Shown: positions 37,303 through 45,710 of the stretch, in pieces
Layout of the letters: every line of letters begins with the position of its first letter
Position numbering within the stretch: position 1 is the stretch's first letter
DNA from: a virus
Length of the DNA stretch: 64,000 nt
Virus record (IMG/VR): IMGVR_UViG_3300025276_000023
Coordinates: 1 to 64,000 of that record
Strand: one strand, 5' to 3'
The notes under the pieces: model-generated
The model's input: only the letters and a program-made list of their open reading frames with translations
Database searches by the model: none
What the model was told of the DNA's origin: nothing
Translations under genes and position numbers: made by a program

Positions 37303-38622
37303 ATGAGTGAAGCTTATAATTATCCCTATGACCCAACTGGGGCTAAGGTGTCTAATTTAGTCAAAGATTTTCCTATTACTTTAGATAGAACTAAGGCAAG
37401 AGCATTTGCTTTATCTGGTCCATTTTACGGAAAAACATTAAAAGTTCGTAATACACTTAATCAATCTATTGTTTTAGAAGAAAATAAAGATTACCGATTA
37501 CTATATATACATGAAGAATTGTTTGGTATTACAGACGGTCCTGTATTCAGCATTGTTCATTTTTACAACAGTGAAATTAACGGTGAGTACCTAGCCGATT
37601 TCCAAATGTTAGGCGGTAACAACCAAGGTAACGCGTCTATAATCGATCAGATGATTAATAACATCGAAAACGATTCACGTGATGTTTACCTAGAAAACAT
37701 TATTGATTTCCCATCGGTTCTTCCACCAGAGGGACATTTACATCACATATCTAATACCTACGGGTATGAAAATGCAATTGATGTATTTAAACAAATACTT
37801 GCATATCTACGTGCGGCGGATGTTGACTTAGGCTTAAATATCACTAACCAAGTCAACGGCATTAATGATAAGTACAATTACTTAATACAGTTAATTTCAG
37901 ATCTTGAACAAACCGGTGATGATTCAACTCAGTCAGTTAGCGAAACTATTTTAGATTTACAAGAAGCAATAACTGACCTTACTGAACGCGTCGCTACACT
38001 TGAGCGTGACACTGTTAACTTTAAAACAGTTACTAATTCTACCTTAGATAAGTTTAATTCAGAAATAAAAGCTAACCGCGATAACCTAGCTACCTTTATA
38101 GGTACTACTAACTCGGCTATAGAGAGAATCGATGCTGTACTGGAAGTCTTTGCAAAGCAGTTCAGTGATCTGAACAAAGACCTTGCCAATATCTTAATTA
38201 CGCTAGATCAACATTCTAGTACGTTCACTAACCATCAAGAACAGATAAATGCTCTAAAATTAAAAATAGAACAGAATGTACAGGCCATGGATGCTCTAGG
38301 TCAGCGCATAGATGAGAACGAACAGAAATCACTATTAGTTACCTGGCTTCTAGATAAAGCAACGGTACTCCCTTTGACGCATAGCCATTTCGTAGCAAGG
38401 CACCGAGGGAACCATACACTTCCGGATCTAACGGCAACACCTACTGGTCATACTATTCGAATAATGAAACATGTGGGCATCGATCCTATTTTCGTTGTTA
38501 AGAAAACAAGTAGCGAAAGAATCCAATATCTAGGTCAAACTGATACCTCTGTAAAATTAACAGATGTCTATTCAATGACTTTCGTTAAATTATCATCCAC
38601 TATCTGGGGACTATACGTATGA
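37303..38622 (+). CDS. Tail fibre protein, YPYD family member 3 with coiled coil, 439 aa
   Basis: The start has a TGAGG SD. The N-terminus NYPYDPTGAKV, the segment YLADFQMLGG and the EGHLHHISNTYG motif at about residue 146 link it to the two preceding genes. Residues about 195-345 are a long coiled coil (heptads in ITDLTERVATLER and later segments), replacing the fibronectin-like part of its paralogs. The C-terminal ~85 residues are beta-like. It overlaps the next fibre gene by 4 bases (ATGA). Confidence 0.82.
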   Translation: MSEAYNYPYDPTGAKVSNLVKDFPITLDRTKARAFALSGPFYGKTLKVRNTLNQSIVLEENKDYRLLYIHEELFGITDGPVFSIVHFYNSEINGEYLADFQMLGGNNQGNASIIDQMINNIENDSRDVYLENIIDFPSVLPPEGHLHHISNTYGYENAIDVFKQILAYLRAADVDLGLNITNQVNGINDKYNYLIQLISDLEQTGDDSTQSVSETILDLQEAITDLTERVATLERDTVNFKTVTNSTLDKFNSEIKANRDNLATFIGTTNSAIERIDAVLEVFAKQFSDLNKDLANILITLDQHSSTFTNHQEQINALKLKIEQNVQAMDALGQRIDENEQKSLLVTWLLDKATVLPLTHSHFVARHRGNHTLPDLTATPTGHTIRIMKHVGIDPIFVVKKTSSERIQYLGQTDTSVKLTDVYSMTFVKLSSTIWGLYV

Positions 38623-39707
38623 TTACTGTTAGCGATTTACCAGGGCTAGCCAAACACTTAGAGGCTAGAGACCCGCACGACCTAGGAAAGGGCGATGTTG
38701 ATTTAGAAAACGTACAGAACTTCGCACTTGCTTCCACTGCCGAAGCTAGGGCTGGTTCTAGCAATACGAAGTACATGACTCCACTGCTTACAAAGTATGC
38801 AATCGAAGAGCTAACAAGTGAAGAAGGTCTTGCTAATCACCTTAAAGCTTCTAACCCGCACAACATCTCTAAGAGCACCATTGGTCTAGATAAAGTACAA
38901 AACTATACCATGTCCAATGCAGTGGAAGCTAGAGCGGGGACACGCAACGATGTTTACATGACTCCCCAACGTGTTAAAGAAGCGTTTGAAGCTTTAGTGG
39001 ATACAGATGCGCTGGATAACCACCTTAAAGCTTCTAACCCGCACAGCATAACTAAGACAACCGTTGGGTTATCTGATGTACAAAATTATGCTGTGGCGTC
39101 GACCAGTGAAGCTCAAGCAGGTACTCGTACTGATCGATATATGACGCCTCAACGTGTTAAAGATGCTATTGGTGCTTTAGTAGACACTGATAAAATAGAT
39201 AACCACCTTAAAGCCTCTAACCCGCATGGCATAACTAAGACAACCGTTAAGTTATCTAATGTGCAAGACTATCCTATGGCCACACAAAACGACGCTACGA
39301 ACGGCACTAGAACGGATCGTTACATGTCTCCTAAGAGAGTCGTTCAGGCGGTTGAAAAGTACATTAATTCTAATAAGGAACCGGCAGAGAAACCTTGGAC
39401 ATTATTGAGGAGTGGTACAGAGTCAGGTTCTTTTTTCTCATCTGTTGACTTGCGAGGGAAGGAGGTTTGTTTCATCTCAAGCGATGTGAGTAACATTGAT
39501 GAAATTGCAGTCGTCAAAGGTTTCATACCTCTTGTTTCAGGGTTCTCCAATGATCTGCAATGTTATTTTGCAAATGGTTATAGCGACATCGAATATCGTT
39601 ATTCTGATCGTAGGATAAGTACCAATGGAGACCTTGGAAATAGACAAGTCTGGTATCGAGAAGCTAGTGAAAACGCTTACCCTCCTATGGGAACTATAAA
39701 AGCTTAA
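38619..39707 (+). CDS. Tail fibre protein with four tandem 61-residue repeats, 362 aa
   Basis: Translationally coupled to the previous fibre. Residues about 13-256 contain four copies of a unit like HLKASNPHSITKTTVGLSDV plus QNYAVAS...GTRTDRYMTPQRV. This is a well-known phage tail fibre repeat. The last ~90 residues form a distinct domain ending in YPPMGTIKA, probably the receptor-binding tip. Together with the YPYD genes it forms the fibre operon. Confidence 0.88.
   Translation: MITVSDLPGLAKHLEARDPHDLGKGDVDLENVQNFALASTAEARAGSSNTKYMTPLLTKYAIEELTSEEGLANHLKASNPHNISKSTIGLDKVQNYTMSNAVEARAGTRNDVYMTPQRVKEAFEALVDTDALDNHLKASNPHSITKTTVGLSDVQNYAVASTSEAQAGTRTDRYMTPQRVKDAIGALVDTDKIDNHLKASNPHGITKTTVKLSNVQDYPMATQNDATNGTRTDRYMSPKRVVQAVEKYINSNKEPAEKPWTLLRSGTESGSFFSSVDLRGKEVCFISSDVSNIDEIAVVKGFIPLVSGFSNDLQCYFANGYSDIEYRYSDRRISTNGDLGNRQVWYREASENAYPPMGTIKA
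38655..39386 (+). repeat. Four tandem in-frame 183-bp repeats
   Basis: Repeat cores begin at 38655, 38838, 39021 and 39204 (exact 183-nt period), each with CACTTAGAGGC or CACCTTAAAGC followed by AACCCGCA or a variant. Copies 2-4 are closest to one another. They encode the 61-residue fibre repeats and could recombine to change fibre length. Confidence 0.93.
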
Positions 39708-39740
39708 TTGGTGAACCATTTATTCACAAAAGGAACATGA

Positions 39741-40361
39741 ATGCAGTTATATAAAATCAAACCTTCTGAATTGGCAGTACAGGTCATTAAAGAATGTACT
39801 GCTGTTGAAGCGGGCTGGGTCAACCACAAGGATGATCTAGGTAAAGAAACAGCTCACGGCATTACTTACGCTACATCGCGTGACCATGAGTTACTATGGC
39901 CTTTATATAACTGGGATGGTGATATGAAAACCCTTCCAGTTGAATTGGCTTATCACATCTACTACATTAGTTGGTGGCGTAAGATGAAACTAGATAGAGT
40001 TGCAATATACTCTCCTAGCCTTGCCCGTTTAATGTTTGACTTCGGCGTAAACGCTGGTCGTACTACGTGTATTAGAGAACTGCAAAGAATTCTAACAGTG
40101 CACAATCGTAAAGGTGAGTTATACGCTGACCTTGAACCAGATGGTTATATCGGCGGTTTAACGTTAACTGCTGTTGAAGAATATCTACAACAGAACTATC
40201 CAAAGCAGAAAGAGAAGTTATTGTTTCACATGCACAGTGCCCGTGACTATCACTACCTCTCAATCTCATTGGAACGTGAAGATAATGAATCATTTACCAA
40301 TGGTTGGAGCGACCGTGCTTACAACATGGCTAATCAAGATTCTAAGATAATGTTTCCATAA
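39741..40361 (+). CDS. Endolysin, glycoside hydrolase 108-type lysozyme, 206 aa
   Basis: Cuts peptidoglycan for host lysis. The N-terminal catalytic motif VEAGWVNHKDDLGKETAHGI matches the GH108 pattern E-x-G-[YW]-x-N-x-x-x-D-x-G; E23 is the likely catalytic acid. The C-terminal half, with SFTNGWSDRAYNM at the end, fits the peptidoglycan-binding domain usual in this family. No signal peptide is seen, so release depends on the holin encoded 8 kb away. The start has an AAAGGA SD. It ends the fibre operon. Confidence 0.93.
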   Translation: MQLYKIKPSELAVQVIKECTAVEAGWVNHKDDLGKETAHGITYATSRDHELLWPLYNWDGDMKTLPVELAYHIYYISWWRKMKLDRVAIYSPSLARLMFDFGVNAGRTTCIRELQRILTVHNRKGELYADLEPDGYIGGLTLTAVEEYLQQNYPKQKEKLLFHMHSARDYHYLSISLEREDNESFTNGWSDRAYNMANQDSKIMFP

Positions 40362-40365
40362 TAAA

Positions 40366-40397
40366 CATAGCTGGAGGGACTTGTTCCCTCCTCTATG
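40366..40397 (+). terminator. Terminator, CATAG/CTATG-bracketed stem
   Basis: A 7-bp stem GGAGGGA / TCCCTCC is extended at its base by complementary CATAG and CTATG. It follows the endolysin stop directly and lacks a T-run. Confidence 0.8.
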
Positions 40398-40446
40398 CAT
40401 GTTTATGCAAAATGATATGATGTAGTTTAAAAGGGAGGAAAAGGAG

Positions 40447-40917
40447 ATGGCACATGAGACTAACATTCAAACGTTAGACGCCATGGTACCACAACTATTT
40501 AGAAGTCTATTTAGAACAAGTCATTATAATCATGTTATCGGAGAACCCTCTGGTAGAGTGCTTAATTTAAATATGATTTTAATAGAAGATGATGCGTCTA
40601 GTACAGATGCATTGTACTACATACGCCCGTTAGGAAAGACGGTCAGAATGATGGACTATTCTATAAATTTAGTTATAGGAGAAGAGTATGTAAAGCACAA
40701 TAAAGCAAAACGTATATATCCAGAAGATCTCTCTTACCATATACGTAGAAAATTTGATTTCATGAAAGAGTCGTGCTTCGATTACCTTATGGAGTTATTC
40801 AGTCAATACGCTCAACGTAATGCTTACCAGTGTGAGTTGTATGCTAGTTCTAGTTCAATCATTGTAACGTCATGTGAGATGACCCTCGTCGTTAAGAATA
40901 AGTCCATCGCAGATTAG
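40447..40917 (+). CDS. Hypothetical protein, 156 aa
   Basis: The start has a GGGAGG and AAGGAG SD context, very strong. Soluble, with an aromatic and basic middle (YHIRRKFDFMKESCFDY). No family recognised. It lies after the endolysin terminator and before the promoter at 40931, so it may be the single gene of its unit; the GATATGATG sequence near 40411 is the only upstream promoter candidate. Confidence 0.8.
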   Translation: MAHETNIQTLDAMVPQLFRSLFRTSHYNHVIGEPSGRVLNLNMILIEDDASSTDALYYIRPLGKTVRMMDYSINLVIGEEYVKHNKAKRIYPEDLSYHIRRKFDFMKESCFDYLMELFSQYAQRNAYQCELYASSSSIIVTSCEMTLVVKNKSIAD

Positions 40918-40930
40918 CAATCAAAGTTTA

Positions 40931-40959
40931 TTGAAAACTATATCATTAACAGGATAACA
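40931..40959 (+). promoter_or_regulatory. Candidate phage promoter (TTGA-CTATATCATTAA type)
   Basis: TTGAAAACTATATCATTAAC followed by AGGATAAC matches the copy at 27712 in CTATATCATTAAC-like core and in the downstream AATAAACTAA. Confidence 0.62.
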
Positions 40960-40991
40960 ATAAACTAAACACTGCGAACTAAGGACTACTA

Positions 40992-41348
40992 ATGAACTCA
41001 GAACAAATTAAAGTGCAACTCACACTTTTTTGCGAAATGTATGATCTAAAGCCAACTGATTTCCTAATCAAAGGCGAAGCTAACTGGACTCTACGTGGAG
41101 AGATATTCACAACAGATGAAATAGAGTTAGTGGCTAGTAAGAAAACAATTGATAAGATGTTTAAAGAGCACGGTACTCTTCGTCGCTTTGAAACATTTTC
41201 TTCTCCACCAGTTAAAGCATGTAAAAGCATTTACTTCACTGGACTTACAATTGAAGTAGGTACAGTTAAAGACTTTAGTACAGAAGATGGTATTCAATTA
41301 CTATTGACTAAAGAAGAAGAAATTCAAATGGGAATGACATCATGGTAG
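40992..41348 (+). CDS. Hypothetical protein, 118 aa
   Basis: The start has the CTAAGGA SD. Soluble, mixed; short strand-like repeats in the C-terminal half (IYFTGLTIEVGTV). First gene of a four-gene unit ending at terminator 43294. Overlaps the next gene by 7 bases. Function unknown. Confidence 0.78.
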   Translation: MNSEQIKVQLTLFCEMYDLKPTDFLIKGEANWTLRGEIFTTDEIELVASKKTIDKMFKEHGTLRRFETFSSPPVKACKSIYFTGLTIEVGTVKDFSTEDGIQLLLTKEEEIQMGMTSW

Positions 41349-41752
41349 ATAGACCTAGTTTTAGACATGAATTGAAAGAAGCAGATTCTTTTCAGTTCAT
41401 TTTATTATTCAGCCCTTACGGTAGAGACGGAAGTGAGTTCCGTCTTCTATGTCCCGATTCAACATTTAATTTACATACTCGTGATGGTCAATACGGTTTC
41501 TCAATAGCTAGAACGTTGAGGTTACACATCGACTCAATGAAAGAACTAGATGTCGATACAGAGGCTCTAGAATCGTTTCTAAGAGGAGATATTGATAACG
41601 TTACTCAATCCTTCTCTAAACACATTTCACACTGTCACGGCTTCTATGGGAGCGGCGACAGTAACTATGAAGACGTACCTAAGTTTCTCAATGAACATTA
41701 CGGTACAAAACTCAATGAAGAACTTGATGTTACTTCACTAATCATACTCTAA
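41342..41752 (+). CDS. Hypothetical protein, 136 aa
   Basis: Overlaps the preceding gene. A soluble protein with HISHCHGFYGSGD near residue 95, a His/Cys cluster that could bind metal, although no known motif fits. It is 9 bases from the next gene and shares its promoter. Confidence 0.78.
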   Translation: MVDRPSFRHELKEADSFQFILLFSPYGRDGSEFRLLCPDSTFNLHTRDGQYGFSIARTLRLHIDSMKELDVDTEALESFLRGDIDNVTQSFSKHISHCHGFYGSGDSNYEDVPKFLNEHYGTKLNEELDVTSLIIL

Positions 41753-41761
41753 GGATTCACA

Positions 41762-42475
41762 ATGAATAAATTAATACTTGTACTCAATGCACCTGATGAA
41801 CAGTTCTTTCTAGAAGAGATCATTCTTGATAAAGACCGTTCACCTAAAGTAGATCAATTACTTAACCAGTTAAAGCTTTCATTTGTCAATACAGATAAGA
41901 ACATTGAATCGCCCAATGAAACAATGGCTTTCAGCGTAAACGCCTATAAGAACACTACAGCTAGTTCTTTACTACGTGCCATGAAGTCACTTTACATTGT
42001 CTTAACTGCGATAGTGTCTGTTCGCGATGTTAAATTCAATATGGTGACGGAGGAAGATAAAGTAATCATTTCTTCTTCTACGCGTTATGGAACTCCAGCT
42101 TACCCTAGAGTTCCACTTACTGAATCTGGACTACCATTAAACTTCCTTTCAAATAAAGGACATTTAATGTTACCCGTTGGCAATGAGAAATTTAAACAAT
42201 TCTTTATTGGTGGCAGATGTCCAATAGAAGTGACTTGCATCAATGAAATCTTTTCATATAGCACAACGCCTAGAACTGACCTAGAGCAAAGCTGTCTATC
42301 TATCGATGATGATAACATAACACTTAGCTACAATACAGATGCAGGCTACACTAGCATTGATTATCGACGTGACGTACTGATTCCTTTAATGGATCTTGAC
42401 AAAAACCTTTTTGCTCTTGATGAAAATGCAGCTGTTCATGCAAATGCACTTAAGACAATCCACTCTACTCTATAA
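41762..42475 (+). CDS. Hypothetical protein, 237 aa
   Basis: The start has the CTAAGGA SD. Mixed alpha/beta; no membrane segment. Strand-rich C-terminal half. Third gene of its operon. I see no motif or paralog. Confidence 0.78.
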   Translation: MNKLILVLNAPDEQFFLEEIILDKDRSPKVDQLLNQLKLSFVNTDKNIESPNETMAFSVNAYKNTTASSLLRAMKSLYIVLTAIVSVRDVKFNMVTEEDKVIISSSTRYGTPAYPRVPLTESGLPLNFLSNKGHLMLPVGNEKFKQFFIGGRCPIEVTCINEIFSYSTTPRTDLEQSCLSIDDDNITLSYNTDAGYTSIDYRRDVLIPLMDLDKNLFALDENAAVHANALKTIHSTL

Positions 42476-42484
42476 GGAGCCCTC

Positions 42485-43285
42485 ATGGCTTTAGTAAACG
42501 AAACGAAAACAAGCGCTCCTCCAAAGACCTCTTTATTAAAAGAGTTCTCTCCGAAATTATTGAAGGTGGTACTTCTCAATCCTATTGGTGAAAGAAGTGA
42601 TCTTAGTGCTGAGACTGCAATTAGCATCCCACTTGACCGTAAATTAATGAAAAGACAAACCTCTTTCTTACATCGTCTCTCTGATGTGTTAAAAGACCAT
42701 GTTGACTATGATGACATACTTGGTTACTTTACGATAACGTTTGAAGACTTTCGCAGACATTATCAAGTAAGTACTTTTTACAATCCTATTTCGTTACTTG
42801 AATTGTTTCTTCAAAACATATTGAACAATAGCAGTGTCGGTACTTCAGTCATCGGAATTGAAGGTCTGAGTGCTTTCAAACTTTATGACATTGATACAGG
42901 TAAAATAATCACTTACGATACACGACTAGCTAACCGTCTAATGCATATAGGTGCTTTTAAATCTCAGAACTATTATAAGATTCCTTATAATTCAGTAGAT
43001 GGATTAATTGACGTTATCTCTAATGAAACAGGTACTCACAAACTAATCATTGAAAACGGTGAAGTGGTAGACATTGAAATGCTATTCAATACCCGTTGCT
43101 CAATGAATGAGGAAGGTTTGACTTTCCCCACTGCCTATGGTGAGACGTGTATTAAATTTGATGATGAGTTAGAGCTAACGATGGGTTCGCTTCGAACGTT
43201 ATCTGATAATCGTCTCGTTAAAGACTTTGTGGAATTATTGAAATACGGACTGGTTGAAAAAACAGTTGTAAGTGGTCGTTACTGA
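42485..43285 (+). CDS. Hypothetical protein, 266 aa
   Basis: The start has an AAGGAG SD. Soluble. A helical N-terminal third, then a strand-rich part. Last gene of the unit closed by terminator 43294. No family recognised. Confidence 0.78.
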   Translation: MALVNETKTSAPPKTSLLKEFSPKLLKVVLLNPIGERSDLSAETAISIPLDRKLMKRQTSFLHRLSDVLKDHVDYDDILGYFTITFEDFRRHYQVSTFYNPISLLELFLQNILNNSSVGTSVIGIEGLSAFKLYDIDTGKIITYDTRLANRLMHIGAFKSQNYYKIPYNSVDGLIDVISNETGTHKLIIENGEVVDIEMLFNTRCSMNEEGLTFPTAYGETCIKFDDELELTMGSLRTLSDNRLVKDFVELLKYGLVEKTVVSGRY

Positions 43286-43293
43286 TAATACGT

Positions 43294-43333
43294 AGAGGGG
43301 ATTGATTTCCCCTCTTTTATCAATGTTTTTTTT
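43294..43333 (+). terminator. Rho-independent terminator
   Basis: An 8-bp stem AGAGGGGA / TCCCCTCT, loop TTGATT, followed by TTTTATCAATG and a run of eight or more T. Confidence 0.88.
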
Positions 43334-43342
43334 TCGAAACAA

Positions 43343-43370
43343 TTTAACACACATATCCTAAACGTGAATT
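43343..43370 (+). promoter_or_regulatory. Candidate phage promoter (degenerate TATAT type)
   Basis: ACATATCCTAAACGTGAATT aligns with the copy at 58218 (TATATCATAACAGTGAGTT). It sits between a terminator and the start of the membrane-protein gene. Confidence 0.5.
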
Positions 43371-43392
43371 TAAACCAACTAAGGAATTAAAA

Positions 43393-43980
43393 ATGGTAAA
43401 TATAAGTTTAGAGAAGTATTCAGAGCTACAGAAAAGATACTTGTTAAAAGGTCTGGTTTCAGGCTTTACAGGTACGCTACTGATTGCTGTTCTAACGATG
43501 GAGATAGTAAGTAACTTTTCAACAGACATTATTCTACTAAAGAATTATCTAATGAATGTTCCAATGATACTAATCCTAGTACCTTGTATAAAACACCTGA
43601 TTAAGAAACATCCGATTAACTGTTACCGACTAAAAGGAATACTGAGCATAGCAGGTTTAGTCATGCTTGTGTTTGTAGAGATCTTTGGTCTAAGTAAGAA
43701 TTGGTATTTGGTAGATGCGGCTATCGTTAGCCTAGGAGGGTTGTTAATGATGACACATAACAGTTACTATAAAGCATGTGTTAATAATAAATGTAAAGAC
43801 TTCTCTGAGATGTGTGGCTATGTAGAACTATTCACTAATCTTACTTATGTATTTGTAGGTGTTGCCATTGTAGCTATGGATATACCCACTCTAGTAATAT
43901 TGTCGCTAGCCCTTCCATTGGAATGTATAGAACGTTATCTAGAAAACAAATGTGCGTATGAGGTATATACGACTAGTTGA
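43393..43980 (+). CDS. Multi-pass membrane protein, 195 aa
   Basis: The start has an AAGGAA SD. Hydrophobic stretches near residues 16-36, 48-65, 78-93, 100-117 and 147-178 suggest five or six membrane passes. Cys/Lys-rich loops (ACVNNKCKDFSEMCGYVE) lie in the C-terminal half. Such phage inner-membrane proteins are sometimes superinfection-exclusion or host-takeover factors, but nothing in the sequence shows this. It is alone between its promoter and a terminator. Confidence 0.82.
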   Translation: MVNISLEKYSELQKRYLLKGLVSGFTGTLLIAVLTMEIVSNFSTDIILLKNYLMNVPMILILVPCIKHLIKKHPINCYRLKGILSIAGLVMLVFVEIFGLSKNWYLVDAAIVSLGGLLMMTHNSYYKACVNNKCKDFSEMCGYVELFTNLTYVFVGVAIVAMDIPTLVILSLALPLECIERYLENKCAYEVYTTS

Positions 43981-43983
43981 ATA

Positions 43984-44014
43984 AAGGGGCATTGTGCCCC
44001 TTAGTTCTTTTTTG
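43984..44014 (+). terminator. Rho-independent terminator
   Basis: A 7-bp stem AAGGGGC / GCCCCTT with loop ATTGT, followed by AGTTCTTTTTT, starts 4 bases after the stop. Confidence 0.88.
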
Positions 44015-44030
44015 TTTAAATGCAATTAAT

Positions 44031-44060
44031 TTGAGATCTATATAGTAAATATGAGATAAC
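44031..44060 (+). promoter_or_regulatory. Candidate phage promoter (TTGA-CTATATAGTAA type)
   Basis: TTGAGATCTATATAGTAA followed by ATATGAGATAAC is the closest match to the copy at 29180. It lies just after a terminator, and the leader contains CTTAAAC as in the 29180 unit. Confidence 0.66.
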
Positions 44061-44090
44061 TAACTTAAACAACCTTCTAAGGAATATAAC

Positions 44091-44423
44091 ATGAAAGAAT
44101 TTAACGTAACAGTAGTCGTTGGTAAAGAAAGCGAATTTGGCGGTCAAGACTTTGCAGAGTTTAATATTCCACTATTACTTATAGATAAACCAGATGACCT
44201 GTCTCTTTATCTTACGAGCGTTGACGTTGCTTCTACCTGGGCTGCTAATTCATTCGACCCTGATATGCTAGGTTGCTTACGTAAACAGTTACGTAAAGTA
44301 GCTAAGATAGATATCAGTGAATGTACTAGCGAACAAGAAGCGCTTGACGTTGTAGTTAACCATGAAGACTTCGATGCCATATATGAATATACGTTTGACC
44401 TTACCATCACAGCAATTAAATAA
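44091..44423 (+). CDS. Hypothetical protein, 110 aa
   Basis: The start has a CTAAGGA SD. Acidic, soluble; beta strands at the N- and C-termini surround a helical middle. One-gene unit between the promoter at 44031 and the hairpin at 44431. Function unknown. Confidence 0.78.
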   Translation: MKEFNVTVVVGKESEFGGQDFAEFNIPLLLIDKPDDLSLYLTSVDVASTWAANSFDPDMLGCLRKQLRKVAKIDISECTSEQEALDVVVNHEDFDAIYEYTFDLTITAIK

Positions 44424-44430
44424 TACTCGT

Positions 44431-44459
44431 AGGGTGACAATGGTGTCGCCTTACTTTTT
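44431..44459 (+). terminator. Hairpin terminator
   Basis: An imperfect 8-bp stem AGGGTGAC / GTCGCCTT (two G-T pairs) is followed by ACTTTTT. Confidence 0.7.
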
Positions 44460-44478
44460 AACAAACTAAGGAAATACC

Positions 44479-44895
44479 ATGAACTTATTTAAACAACTAG
44501 CAATCGCAACAGTAGCCGGTGCAGTAGTAGGCGCAGTAGTAGCAGGCGTTTATAATTCAAAAGCAGAGAAAGCAGTGGTTAAGAAAGATGAACCAGCTAA
44601 GGTTGTTCGCAGCCTTTTACTTTCAATAGATGCCGAGACTATAGAAGTTAACTATAGCGTCGACATTACCAGAGACGGTACTAACATCTCTGTTATTAAA
44701 GGTGATGAGTTCAAAACTACTGATGCGGTAGCATTGCGTGAAGTTGCGTTAGCGGTAATGAGCTTGGACGTTAACTACGCTAATTACATCGGCGAAGGTT
44801 CAATAGAAGACCGTACTCGTCGTGCTAAGTCTTATAAGTCAAGTACTCACTGTACTCTACGTAGTGGAGTTTCTATCGCTGTTAAAATGGGATAA
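44479..44895 (+). CDS. Membrane-anchored small protein, 138 aa
   Basis: The start has a CTAAGGA SD. The N-terminal helix (about residues 6-26, Ala/Val/Gly-rich) resembles those of the tiny peptides at 29246-29775, followed by Lys-rich residues and a soluble domain of about 95 residues. It may be a periplasm- or cytoplasm-facing anchored protein. First gene of a three-gene unit ending at terminator 45611. Confidence 0.78.
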   Translation: MNLFKQLAIATVAGAVVGAVVAGVYNSKAEKAVVKKDEPAKVVRSLLLSIDAETIEVNYSVDITRDGTNISVIKGDEFKTTDAVALREVALAVMSLDVNYANYIGEGSIEDRTRRAKSYKSSTHCTLRSGVSIAVKMG

Positions 44896-44900
44896 TTAAA

Positions 44901-45311
44901 ATGAGCTATACCCTAGATAAGATCAAAACTAAAATAAAACAAATGAGTCTTATGTATGCAGTTGACGATTTCAACATGGTACTTCTAGGGTGTTCATCTA
45001 ACGTGATGAAGGAGCATCTGGAAGACTGTGAAAGAATTGAGATCAAACTACCTACAGACGACTACGACCGCTTAAAGAAACACAGAGAGTTCTCTAATGG
45101 CATTATCATTGGAGACTTCGAATACATGACCTCAACTAAATTCCCTGGGGTTGTATTCTACCGTGGTTCTGAAAAGTACACTAGCTATGTTAAGATTTCT
45201 AGATGTAATGAACTATACTGTTACACCGAAGAATCAAACTGTAAACACACTAAATTAATTTCTCTAGTTCAACAAAAGATTAGAGAACGTCGCAAAGCTT
45301 CTAAAGCATAA
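44901..45311 (+). CDS. Hypothetical basic protein, 136 aa
   Basis: Six bases after the previous stop, weak SD. Basic, with Lys/Arg-rich ends (KTKIKQ, RERRKASKA), and several Cys residues near residues 96-115 (CNELYCYTEESNCKH), which could chelate metal. No family recognised; nucleic-acid binding is possible. Confidence 0.75.
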   Translation: MSYTLDKIKTKIKQMSLMYAVDDFNMVLLGCSSNVMKEHLEDCERIEIKLPTDDYDRLKKHREFSNGIIIGDFEYMTSTKFPGVVFYRGSEKYTSYVKISRCNELYCYTEESNCKHTKLISLVQQKIRERRKASKA

Positions 45312-45320
45312 GGAATTATC

Positions 45321-45605
45321 ATGTTAAAATTATTCACTTCTAAAGTAACAACTGTAGCACCATCTGTAGTAACTGGCTCTTTAAATATATCTACTGATGA
45401 ACAATACAGCTTCATCGTATCGACTAATGCTTCTGGTAAATTAGAATCATGTTCTGTAATAGGCAATCTTACGGTAACTGCTGACATTATCAGACAGCAG
45501 TTAGAAATAGCTGTAATGTCCGGCGCTAAGAAACTAGGTGACTTTATTACTATGGAGTTAGCTGTTGGTTTTGATGTTCCAACATCTGCAATCACAATAC
45601 ACTAA
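45321..45605 (+). CDS. Small hypothetical protein, 94 aa
   Basis: The start has an AAGGAA SD. Mostly Ser/Thr/Val-rich beta-like sequence, with a helix near residues 55-70. Last gene before terminator 45611. Function unknown. Confidence 0.76.
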   Translation: MLKLFTSKVTTVAPSVVTGSLNISTDEQYSFIVSTNASGKLESCSVIGNLTVTADIIRQQLEIAVMSGAKKLGDFITMELAVGFDVPTSAITIH

Positions 45606-45610
45606 ACATA

Positions 45611-45651
45611 AACAGCTTCCGCCATGGAAGCTGTTAGTTTTATTTTTTTTT
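45611..45651 (+). terminator. Rho-independent terminator
   Basis: A perfect 10-bp stem AACAGCTTCC / GGAAGCTGTT with loop GCCAT is followed by AGTTTTATTTTTTTTT. Confidence 0.93.
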
Positions 45652-45660
45652 ATGTAATAC

Positions 45661-45690
45661 ATTATAAATCTATATTATTGATGTAGTATA
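45661..45690 (+). promoter_or_regulatory. Candidate phage promoter (degenerate CTATAT type)
   Basis: ATAAATCTATATTATTGATGTAGTATATAACC shares the CTATATTAT core with the copy at 55541 but lacks a clear GTGAGAT box. It lies between a terminator and the next gene. Confidence 0.48.
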
Positions 45691-45710
45691 TAACCACTAA
45701 GGACTAAAGG

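Noticed and set aside
38655-39386. CRISPR-like array
   Set aside because: The repeats are long, in frame, and have no short identical repeats with variable spacers.
20168-39707. Possible diversity-generating retroelement acting on fibre tips
   Set aside because: No reverse transcriptase and no template/variable repeat pair were seen; the 183-bp repeats are plain in-frame fibre repeats.
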